The notes under the pieces: generated by a model | What the model saw: the letters and a program-made list of their open reading frames with translations, nothing else | What the model was told of the DNA's origin: nothing | Database searches by the model: none | Position numbers and translations under genes: made by a program | Source: a bacterium | Lineage (GTDB): Bacteria > UBA9089 | Direction of reading: 5' to 3' | NCBI GenBank assembly: GCA_003485015.1 | Contig: DNCN01000169.1 | Coordinates: 1 to 6,327, forward strand | DNA: 6,327 nt | Shown here: piece by piece, positions 1 through 6,282 of the stretch | Layout: the number at the start of each line of letters is the position of its first letter | Position numbering within the stretch: position 1 is the first letter of the stretch

Positions 1-65
1 ATCGTACCTACATAGCTGTCCTTTAAGCCAAAGTCCGTACTTAGGGTAATGAATCTTTCCACCAT
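1..65 (-). CDS. 5' end of a SAM hydroxide adenosyltransferase (DUF62) gene (partial)
   Basis: The 21 visible residues begin MVERFITLSTDFGLKDSYVG and run off the window edge. The pattern 'ITLxTDFGxxDxYVG' is the N-terminal signature of the DUF62 family, whose members hydrolyse S-adenosylmethionine to adenosine and methionine and are relatives of fluorinase and chlorinase. D11 of TDFG corresponds to the aspartate that contacts the SAM ribose in fluorinase. The start is ATG 65 or the adjacent GTG 62, with only a weak AGAGAAG upstream. It lies 42 bases after the micro-protein in the same direction. Its catalytic domain and C-terminal barrel are outside the window, so halogenase-type members cannot be excluded, though hydrolases are far more common. 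Confidence 0.8.
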   Translation of the reverse strand, partial: MVERFITLSTDFGLKDSYVGT

Positions 66-107
66 TCTTCTCTAAGGAGGGGGGATGAAGGACTGGAGTC
101 TCTTTGG

Positions 108-221
108 TTAAAGAAGGAGACAGTATGCAAGACCAAGTATCCAGATAACGGCTAAAATAGGGATGAGATAGGTGAATACCCTATTAATCTTCTTTGCGTG
201 TTCAAGCTCCATTCGATCCAT
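108..221 (-). CDS. 37-residue single-TM micro-protein (hypothetical)
   Basis: The frame begins at ATG 221 and ends at TAA (108-110). The product has a short charged head, MDRMELEHAKKINR, then an uninterrupted hydrophobic helix (about 15-37, VFTYLIPILAVIWI...) ending at the C-terminus. The purine-rich GAGGTGG lies 2 bases before the ATG, close but Shine-Dalgarno-like. An in-frame GTG (227) lies within that element and ATG at 212 is a later alternative. The clean head-plus-helix structure and the fit between two genes support a real small protein, probably with its N-terminus in the cytoplasm. It begins 103 bases after the tubulin-like stop and ends 42 bases before the next gene, so it may belong to either. 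No family is recognised. Confidence 0.55.
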   Translation of the reverse strand: MDRMELEHAKKINRVFTYLIPILAVIWILGLAYCLLL

Positions 222-297
222 AACCACCTCATGCTTGAAATTAGTAGAACATGATCATCTACATAATACTCCACAGATCAGTTAGTCGATCGTATCC

Positions 298-315
298 GAA
301 GAAGGGATCTTCTTC
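298..315 (-). other. Perfect 7-bp hairpin just after the tubulin-like gene, no T-run
   Basis: GAAGAAG and CTTCTTC are perfectly complementary around a 4-base loop, starting 9 bases past the tubulin-like stop codon. On the minus strand it is followed by GGATACGATC, so it lacks the T-run of an intrinsic terminator. It could stabilise an mRNA end or be chance. The rest of the 103-base gap to the next gene shows no other convincing element. Confidence 0.3.
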
Positions 316-324
316 TTTGAATCC

Positions 325-3270
325 TCAACCCCCTTTCGGTGAAAAGTAATTCACCATGACGTCTTTATAGTATAAAGCTGTTTGCCTAGCCTCCTCTTGA
401 CCTTCACGTTCCTCAAGGCGAGCGATAAGAGCATTTATTTTATCACGCATCTTTGCCTCCCCTGTATCATAGATGGCCTTCAAGACCTTCGATTTGAAGA
501 GCTCATAAACCTGTTCATCGCTTGTGATCACATCTACCCCTTGTCGATCGACTGCCCATATCGCATGTATCCCAATGGAGTCAACATACCGAAAGATGAA
601 TCCCTCTTTAGTAACCTCGAAGATATCCGATTGCGAACCATCCTCTTTAGAGAAAAGCTCTTTGGAAATTCTAACAAGTCTTATTGCTTCCTGGCGCCGC
701 TTTTCCATCCGGACGTCAAAGTGAACCCTCCCCCCCTTACGGGTGTGCAACTCATACGGATCCTTAGCCACTATATCCCGATACTTGCTCCAGAATAACT
801 CCGCCGTGGTTATATTCTCATCCATATAGAGGAGCCCCTGTTCAGTATAGAAGATTAGAAGATGATCCATCTCCGGGGTCCGGATTATCTTCCCAAAGGC
901 TATCCGGTTCTGGGAAGAGGTATCTGCAAGTGTATCCTGAAGGGCCTTGATATTGACCATGGATTCCTCATCATTGCCACAGAGGAAATCTGGGGGTCGA
1001 TGCAGGCGGACGGTATCACCAGAGACACCCATATAGGGTAAGGCTCGCCTGGCAAGAAGGACCATTGTTGCCCTATCCATTCTCCGCTGAATGGCACTAG
1101 CAATATTAAATCCCTCTGCATACTCTAAGGCCCATCTTTGAAGAGGGAAGGTTATTCGAGAGGCGATCTTATTTTTATTGTGCTTCAAGAATTCATAGAG
1201 TGTCTCCTTTATAGAGACATCGCCCTCTGTGATGGTAAACATCTGGATCAAAAGATCCTTCCATCTTCTCGCATCTGCTCCGGTCAATCTCCCCTTTAAC
1301 ACCCGGACATCTTCTTCAACATCGTTATGTTCATTGTTGGCAATTATCTCTACACCCTCTTGACGAGGTATCCCCTTAATTGCCTCTTCGCCCTCCTCCC
1401 GAAGTTTGTCAACGGCTTCCCGGAGTTTAATCAACATCTCTCTAATCTCTTGTTTTAAAGTGCGTGTTGTTATGGCTGCCTCGGCCGAGGGTGCAACACC
1501 AACCCCTAGGACCTCCCGTAATTCAAATAGGGTGCTCCGAGCCCTAAAACCCCGCAGATGTTTGAGAATAGAGGTAAGATAACGTTGACAGTCATTGAAT
1601 ACCCTCTGACGTTTCTCCTTAGAGACCTCCTTTCCTCTGAGGGAGAGTATCGACCAGATGTCCACCCGAGCCTTGGCCTCAAGTTCATCCAAGAAGAGAG
1701 GGGTAATAACTGGATATCGTGTTGGAAGCTCGGTTACGGTTTTATCTATCTGTTGATCTAATATCTCAAGAAAGCGGTCTACATCAGAGAGATTCTGAAC
1801 CCGATTGATCCGCTGGATCACAGCCTCTCTCAAGGCATTCATACAGTTCTTCTTAAAGGCGGCCAGTTGGCTGGAGACAATCTCATCGCACTCTCCCCCT
1901 TCCTTGAATCCAGCAACCATACCCTCAATGCCGATCTCTTCCAAGATCCTCCTCATAGACATAGTCAACAGCTTTGGCTTCTGCTTATCGAATTCTTCCT
2001 TGATCCCCCCTTCTATCGATCCTCCTGGCCTCTTGGTAAGGAAAGCCATATTCTCATCCAGTATCCGCTCCCAGGTCTGGCGAGCCTCCTCCTGAATACT
2101 TATCTGATCAAGGGCATCAGGAGCCCCCTGCCACTTCTCAAGCATCTTCTCTGCAATCTCACAGGCCACAGCTAAGGTGATTCGATACTTTGGATACCAG
2201 ATGGCTGATATCCCACAGCTGGCCAAACAAGGAACGTGTTCATTCTGGTTGGGGACCCCCGCCCGGGTAAATCCCCTGAAGTCCGTGCGGATCTCTTCTT
2301 TCCGGCCGTAGAGGTCACCAACTGCTTCGGTAAATAGAACCATAGCCACCATATGATTGAGGCCATCAAGATCAGGTTGTCGGCCATCTGCCTTCCAATA
2401 GGTCCCTCCCTGGCCAGAACAGGAGACGATATAGGTGTAGTCAAAGGGTGTATCATTGGACCTGACCCTTACCCCATCGGGAAGCTTGAGATCGTAGAGT
2501 GACCAGGGGTGGCTATAGAAATCGAGTTCTAATAACCCAGCCCAACAATTGGCTGCCCATTTCTCAAGGTCAGGCAGGCCTGAGCGGCTAAGTAGTTTCT
2601 CATCCAAGATGGTGAATATCGCTTGAATCTTTGTGCTCAATTTATTGGCATAATTGGATGCCCAAAGACCAAGGATATGCCTCAGATAATAGGCGATATC
2701 AACGAACATCCCACTACAGGTCCCTCCACAGAGGGAACCAACGACATAGATGTTAGGCGTAACTCCCACAAGATCTTCTGAGCTACTAACCTTCTTGCCT
2801 ACCCGCTCATAGTGCTCCCGCAAAATCTTAATCGTTTCGCGGATATTGGCGTTATTGGTAACCTTGGCCTTGGCATCATTTAGGGCCTCGGCAACCTTAG
2901 CCCAATTCTCCCAGAGACAGAGCCTACCAGCCTGACGGATATTACTGGCACCGAGAGTAAAGCTATTTCCCGGGATGTCAAGGATAGCTTCATCTAACCA
3001 ATCCTCTAAGTATGGTCTCTGGTTTGAAAGGAGCTTGTCCTTTATCTCTAAGGTGGAGCTAATGGTCGGATAGATCATCTCTATCTCATTCTTAACATCA
3101 CTCCTTCCAATGCTTGCCTTAGGCATGTGCGATTCGTTGGTCTCGATGCCGAGATATTTGAAAACCGGTAGAGAAGTTACGCCATACTCTTCAAGCACAA
3201 GCAGTTGGAGATACTCCAGGATATCAGTCCCTGTAGACCCAAGTCCGATAAAGAGAGCTGGATTTATCAT
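325..3270 (-). CDS. Large tubulin/FtsZ-like protein (Tubulin_2-type, FtsZ-like family)
   Basis: The protein has 981 residues from an ATG behind a strong AGGAGG. Its N-terminus, FIGLGSTGTDIL (7-18), matches the first nucleotide-binding loop of the FtsZ/tubulin fold. VVGSLCGGTCSGMFVDIAYY (176-195) matches the G-box region, here CGGTCSG at 181-187 instead of the usual GGGTGSG. The helix around 301-320 and IRTDFRGF (327-334) may correspond to H7 and the T7 loop. If so, only one acidic residue (D330) matches the FtsZ NxDxxD pattern; this alignment is tentative. The GTPase-like part covers about 1-370. The remaining 600 residues are mostly helical with likely coiled coil at about 604-630 and 938-962, plus a mixed region at 780-910. 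Canonical FtsZ is about 350-400 residues, so this is one of the long divergent families. It has no membrane segment and is probably cytoplasmic. It presumably binds GTP and may assemble into filaments or a scaffold. It is unlikely to be the division FtsZ or a plasmid TubZ, given its length and its vWA and membrane-protein neighbours. Confidence 0.9.
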   Translation of the reverse strand: MINPALFIGLGSTGTDILEYLQLLVLEEYGVTSLPVFKYLGIETNESHMPKASIGRSDVKNEIEMIYPTISSTLEIKDKLLSNQRPYLEDWLDEAILDIPGNSFTLGASNIRQAGRLCLWENWAKVAEALNDAKAKVTNNANIRETIKILREHYERVGKKVSSSEDLVGVTPNIYVVGSLCGGTCSGMFVDIAYYLRHILGLWASNYANKLSTKIQAIFTILDEKLLSRSGLPDLEKWAANCWAGLLELDFYSHPWSLYDLKLPDGVRVRSNDTPFDYTYIVSCSGQGGTYWKADGRQPDLDGLNHMVAMVLFTEAVGDLYGRKEEIRTDFRGFTRAGVPNQNEHVPCLASCGISAIWYPKYRITLAVACEIAEKMLEKWQGAPDALDQISIQEEARQTWERILDENMAFLTKRPGGSIEGGIKEEFDKQKPKLLTMSMRRILEEIGIEGMVAGFKEGGECDEIVSSQLAAFKKNCMNALREAVIQRINRVQNLSDVDRFLEILDQQIDKTVTELPTRYPVITPLFLDELEAKARVDIWSILSLRGKEVSKEKRQRVFNDCQRYLTSILKHLRGFRARSTLFELREVLGVGVAPSAEAAITTRTLKQEIREMLIKLREAVDKLREEGEEAIKGIPRQEGVEIIANNEHNDVEEDVRVLKGRLTGADARRWKDLLIQMFTITEGDVSIKETLYEFLKHNKNKIASRITFPLQRWALEYAEGFNIASAIQRRMDRATMVLLARRALPYMGVSGDTVRLHRPPDFLCGNDEESMVNIKALQDTLADTSSQNRIAFGKIIRTPEMDHLLIFYTEQGLLYMDENITTAELFWSKYRDIVAKDPYELHTRKGGRVHFDVRMEKRRQEAIRLVRISKELFSKEDGSQSDIFEVTKEGFIFRYVDSIGIHAIWAVDRQGVDVITSDEQVYELFKSKVLKAIYDTGEAKMRDKINALIARLEEREGQEEARQTALYYKDVMVNYFSPKGG

Positions 3271-3629
3271 CTCTCCTCCTCCTGAGATAATCTGTGGGCA
3301 ATCTTACGATTGAGGTAGAAACCAAGTCCCAAGCCAAGAAGGCCTAGGATTAAGTAAGGAACAGCATAGGTAGATTCAATCTTCTCTTCTTTAAAGAGTG
3401 TAGAGAGATAGATTGCAAAACCGGAAACAACGATTCCATATCCAGTAAAAAGGAGGAGCCAAGAGAAGTGGATATTCAATTCTGTATCAGATCTAGTCAT
3501 TGTCAAATTTCGACACAACCAGAGGTTAATAAGCCAAATCGCCAGAAGCGATAAGATAAAGAAGATGACAGGCCTTAAGATATCAACCATCAAATTGTGT
3601 TGGGGTCCAAAGAACTCAAGCAAAAACAA
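3267..3629 (-). CDS. Small three-TM membrane protein of unknown family
   Basis: The protein has 120 residues and I do not recognise its family. Three hydrophobic helices are clear: about 17-39 (LRPVIFFILSLLAIW...), 56-79 (SWLLLFTGYGIVVSGFAIYL...) and 88-106. The third is rich in glycine (G96, G99, G101, G103), which often marks tight helix packing. The C-terminus is basic, then acidic (NRKIAHRLSQEEER). The positive-inside rule suggests N-terminus out and C-terminus in, with the R40/R46 loop in the cytoplasm. The TTG start at 3629 is preferred for its ribosome binding site. A shorter form from ATG 3590 (107 residues) would still keep all three helices. The gene sits 11 bases after the vWA gene and overlaps the tubulin-like gene by four bases (ATGA). 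It may be a membrane anchor or adaptor for either neighbour, but that is inference from position only. Confidence 0.85.
   Translation of the reverse strand: MFLLEFFGPQHNLMVDILRPVIFFILSLLAIWLINLWLCRNLTMTRSDTELNIHFSWLLLFTGYGIVVSGFAIYLSTLFKEEKIESTYAVPYLILGLLGLGLGFYLNRKIAHRLSQEEER
3275..3283 (-). promoter_or_regulatory. Strong ribosome binding site of the tubulin-like gene
   Basis: The minus strand reads AGGAGGAGG then AGAG then ATG (3270). The upstream AGGAGG core sits 7 bases from the start, the best spacing. The site lies in the last codons of the three-TM gene, so both proteins are probably made together. Confidence 0.8.
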
Positions 3630-3633
3630 TTTA

Positions 3634-3642
3634 CCTCACCTC
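3634..3642 (-). promoter_or_regulatory. Ribosome binding site supporting the TTG start of the three-TM gene
   Basis: The minus strand reads GAGGTGAGG then TAAA then TTG (3629). The site overlaps the TGA stop of the vWA gene. Its spacing is 4 bases from the nearer GAGG or about 9 from the farther one. The internal ATG at 3590 has no such site upstream, which favours the TTG start. Confidence 0.55.
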
Positions 3643-5155
3643 ACATCTTATAGAAATCACCCTCAGCTTGAGGGACTTTTGGAATACCTGGTCTAGCCAT
3701 TTCCCTTTTGGGTATTACAAGAGAGAATCTCAGGGTTAAATCTTCCTCGTCTTTGGGGGAAAACCATCTTCCCCAGCGGACGATTTCACCTTCCTCTTTG
3801 CCTTCACGCCACAAAGCTATCTCCTTGTGCTTTTGCCTTACTACAGAGTATTTAGAGAGCCCCAGATCTATGTATGGCTCCTCCTCCCTCTTCCCGAGAA
3901 AGAGGATATCACCCTTTCTCTTCAACTCTACCTTCCGGGGCGGACCGCCGAATCCACTCCTCTCTACCCAGAAACTCAGAATGTTCAAGCGATGATAAAC
4001 GATGAGTCCTATGAAGAGAAGGATGAGACCATACAGCCAGTAAGGCTGCATAGGAGGTTTAGTGAGCAGTAGCTTCAACTGGTCGCTCTCAAACATCAAA
4101 GGACCCTTCGTAGCCCCAAAGCGGATATTCACCTGACCACCCTTCTTATCAAGAAAGGCAGCACTATATACCCCATCACCACTAACCTCATCTTCGCCTT
4201 CGCCATCATCATGGAGGATAATCTCTTTGGCAGTCTCCTCTGGTCTATCCGCTTTAGTTATAATCGCCGTAACTACCCAATCCTCCTCCTTGAGCACAAT
4301 CCCTTCTTTGACCACTTGGACTTGAAGGGGGAGAGGCCGTCGGGCAGTATAAAATTCCCACGGCTTGGGGTGTAAGATCTCCACCCGGGAGACGGGAGGG
4401 ATTATCTCGGTAACCTCAAGGTGGAATGGCTCAACCTGGATATCCAAGAAAATACTCTCTCTATATAGATCTTTGTAAGTCAAAATACACCTTTGCTCTT
4501 CAGCACTCAGAGGATAACGACTTTCGCACTTATCCGAAATGAGTACCCGCAGATTTGGTTGGCAGAGAGGATACTTTCGAAAGACCTGCGATGCCTTCCA
4601 ATAAAGGAGTTCAAGACAGGTCCATGCCTGAGTGAATTCTCCCCTGCTCTTAGGCATCCTCTTTATAAGTTCTCTCTTAACTGATGGTGACCCATCATAG
4701 GTGGTTTCTAATATTGGATCAGGGATGGGTGGAGCACCAAACCCAATGAATGAGACTCTATCGCCGGGCTTAAGTAAGGGCACACCCTTCCCAAAGAGTG
4801 GAGTCTCTTTCTTTAGGATAATCTTATCTTGGGGTAAAACCTCGTCTTCACCCTCAAAGAGAAGATCTAAGAGGTACTTATTCATCCTCTCTATCTTCTC
4901 ACTATCCCAGTAACGGGCCATACTCCCGGAGAGATCATAGGCGATCAATACGTGCTTAGGCCTCTCTTCTTCCTTAAGAAGCCTCTCCTCCTCCTTAAAC
5001 CTCTCATCTTCCTCCTTAGGCCTCTCTTTCTGACTAAAAGAGAAGGGCACGGGGCTGAAGAAGAGAGAAATGACAATCACCAATTGAGTGGCGATCAGTA
5101 ATCTGTAGATTTGACCCTGGAGCTTAGTCCTTATTACTTTAATATAGCATAACAC
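3641..5155 (-). CDS. Membrane-anchored von Willebrand factor A (vWA) domain protein with Ig-like segment and cytoplasmic tail
   Basis: The protein has 504 residues and starts at GTG behind a strong AGGAGG. The layout is: basic N-terminus (1-18); hydrophobic signal anchor or signal peptide (about 19-40); a charged heptad-repeat linker (44-67); a vWA domain (about 68-245); a beta-rich Ig-like segment (about 250-365) with an acidic loop, DDGEGEDEVSGDGVY, resembling the DDG...GDGxY loop seen in surface proteins; a TM helix (about 372-390); and a basic cytoplasmic tail of about 110 residues. All three MIDAS elements are visible: D74-x-S76-x-S78 in DLSGSM, T175, and D208 in LISD. Metal-dependent ligand binding is therefore plausible. 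The positive-inside rule puts the vWA and Ig-like parts outside the cytoplasmic membrane and both ends inside. The tail (GDILFLGKREEEPYIDLG and onward) vaguely recalls an FHA-like beta fold, but I cannot confirm this. The operon position next to a tubulin-like protein matches the vWA partner predicted for the FtsZ-like membrane-remodelling system. Similarity to Bat-type vWA proteins is the main alternative. Confidence 0.9.
   Translation of the reverse strand: MLCYIKVIRTKLQGQIYRLLIATQLVIVISLFFSPVPFSFSQKERPKEEDERFKEEERLLKEEERPKHVLIAYDLSGSMARYWDSEKIERMNKYLLDLLFEGEDEVLPQDKIILKKETPLFGKGVPLLKPGDRVSFIGFGAPPIPDPILETTYDGSPSVKRELIKRMPKSRGEFTQAWTCLELLYWKASQVFRKYPLCQPNLRVLISDKCESRYPLSAEEQRCILTYKDLYRESIFLDIQVEPFHLEVTEIIPPVSRVEILHPKPWEFYTARRPLPLQVQVVKEGIVLKEEDWVVTAIITKADRPEETAKEIILHDDGEGEDEVSGDGVYSAAFLDKKGGQVNIRFGATKGPLMFESDQLKLLLTKPPMQPYWLYGLILLFIGLIVYHRLNILSFWVERSGFGGPPRKVELKRKGDILFLGKREEEPYIDLGLSKYSVVRQKHKEIALWREGKEEGEIVRWGRWFSPKDEEDLTLRFSLVIPKREMARPGIPKVPQAEGDFYKM
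4964..5026 (-). repeat. Three 21-bp imperfect tandem repeats encoding charged heptads
   Basis: Residues 44-64 of the vWA protein consist of three seven-residue units, ERPKEED, ERFKEEE and RLLKEEE, followed by a partial RPK. The DNA units are related as well (variants of GAGAGGCCTAAGGAGGAAGA). The block joins the N-terminal membrane anchor to the vWA domain and probably forms a charged helical spacer. Copy number could vary between strains. Confidence 0.8.
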
Positions 5156-6282
5156 CTGACACCCTCCTGAGTGATAAAGAATAGTCTTTGTCCATAGTTG
5201 AGAGGTTGACCTACAATCTCAGATCTGGGTCGAAACACCTCAATGGCACCCTCTTTTGGGTTGAGAAGATCAAGATGAAAGAATCCACCTGGTGTCCTGC
5301 CTACCAAACGATTTCCCAGAATACAGAAGAAGATGTGGGACGTTTGATGAACCTGAAGACGTCCAGTCTGGATTTCTAGGTCAATAGGAGTAACTCTAAT
5401 TGGAGGTCCTCCTGAAACATAAAATAGCCGCGGTGTGATGTCAGAGGAGATAAGGACACCATCTTGAAAGGCTGCAGGCGAAAAGTTGAGATGATTATCG
5501 TCTGGACTACAGACCCCCTCTTCCACACCTATCCTCTCAAGATTTTTGCTCCTTAAATTATAAGCATAGATGCCGCGCAGGCCTTCTTCGTTCAGGAATT
5601 CAAAGTAGAGCGTTTCTCCTACCAGACAAGGAGACGAACAGATAGTTCCTGAGAGGGGCTTGCTGATTCTCTTAAGGGAATATTGATTTTTGTTCTTAAA
5701 GGGAAGAGCTAAGATCTCACCATATCTTGAGAGCAAGATAAGCTCTTCTTTCCACAAGACTGGACTTCTCAGGAAATCTTCCGATTGAGTAAGTCTTATC
5801 GGGATAAACCAGTGTTCCCCCGTATCTGGCTGATAGAGGAGGGCGCATTCCCTGAGGATGAAAAAAGCCTTACCATAAGCAGATACAGGTGCAGTGTAAT
5901 CAATGGGTAAGATCTTTGGGTCACTAAGGACTGATTTAAGGGAAATATCTTTCTCCCGAAAGAAAAACTGATAAATGGCACCATTTGAGGCAAAGAGAAG
6001 GAATGGATTGATATACACCGGAGTTGAGGCATAAGACAATCTCGTACTCAGGATATTAGAAGAGGTAAGCACTTCACCATCGCCAACCTTAACCCCAAGG
6101 AATGATCGGTTTGAAGGGTCAGGAACAATGACCATATCTTTGGCAATAATGGGTGAAGGGATACCGGGTAGAACCTCTTGGGATAGAGGAGAGTGGAATC
6201 GGTAGTTCCACACCTCAATGATGCGGTACCAATCACCATATTCTGGATCAGCAGAGGAACGCTGGGCATTCCTTCTAGCCAT
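5134..6282 (-). CDS. Cytoplasmic beta-propeller-like repeat protein (PQQ/WD-type), first complete gene of the operon
   Basis: The protein has 382 residues from ATG 6282. There is no signal peptide or membrane segment, so it is probably cytoplasmic. Repeats of the type 'x-S/A-P, hydrophobic strand, G, hydrophobic strand, G-x-L/I' recur about every 44 residues. The marker tripeptides are PSP at 42-44, STP 86-88, TAP 130-132, RSP 172-174, SSP 216-218, FSP 267-269, a degenerate copy near 311-319, and GQP 358-360. This period and pattern fit the blades of a PQQ-like or WD40-like propeller, about eight in total. Such folds usually bind proteins. The conserved tryptophans of PQQ-enzyme blades are mostly absent, so cofactor binding is unlikely. 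I chose ATG 6282 because GAGAG (6290-6294) precedes it by 7 bases and it overlaps a putative upstream stop. An in-frame TTG at 6303 has GGAG directly against it, which is poor spacing. The frame stays open to the window edge, so a longer protein cannot be excluded. The specific partner is unknown; the operon context suggests the tubulin-like system. Confidence 0.8.
   Translation of the reverse strand: MARRNAQRSSADPEYGDWYRIIEVWNYRFHSPLSQEVLPGIPSPIIAKDMVIVPDPSNRSFLGVKVGDGEVLTSSNILSTRLSYASTPVYINPFLLFASNGAIYQFFFREKDISLKSVLSDPKILPIDYTAPVSAYGKAFFILRECALLYQPDTGEHWFIPIRLTQSEDFLRSPVLWKEELILLSRYGEILALPFKNKNQYSLKRISKPLSGTICSSPCLVGETLYFEFLNEEGLRGIYAYNLRSKNLERIGVEEGVCSPDDNHLNFSPAAFQDGVLISSDITPRLFYVSGGPPIRVTPIDLEIQTGRLQVHQTSHIFFCILGNRLVGRTPGGFFHLDLLNPKEGAIEVFRPRSEIVGQPLNYGQRLFFITQEGVRCYAILK
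5163..5168 (-). promoter_or_regulatory. Strong ribosome binding site deciding the GTG start of the vWA gene
   Basis: The minus strand reads AGGAGG followed by 7 bases (GTGTCAG) and then the GTG start at 5155. This perfect Shine-Dalgarno match with optimal spacing lies inside the last codons of the propeller gene. It supports the non-ATG start and a 22-base gene overlap with translational coupling. Confidence 0.85.

Noticed and set aside
244..262. GTAGA...TCTAC inverted repeat around TGATCA
   Set aside because: A five-base stem with a nine-base loop, no T-run and no operator family match; easily chance.
262..294. Possible sigma-70 promoter before the micro-protein (TATTAT with a TCGACT-like upstream hexamer)
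   Set aside because: The -35 match is only 4 of 6 and the spacer is about 15 bases, so it is not better than chance in AT-rich intergenic DNA.
298..315. Hairpin considered as an intrinsic terminator of the operon
   Set aside because: The stem is perfect but AT-rich for a terminator, and no T-run follows on either strand beyond TTT. It is listed only as a hairpin.
382..798. 138-codon plus-strand reading frame and several shorter frames opposite the tubulin-like gene
   Set aside because: They lie wholly inside a well-supported coding gene on the other strand, have no good ribosome binding site, and give no domain-like sequence.
2172..2456. 94-codon minus-strand frame inside the tubulin-like gene
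   Set aside because: It is an alternative frame of a strong gene, with low-complexity proline and serine composition and no recognisable motif.
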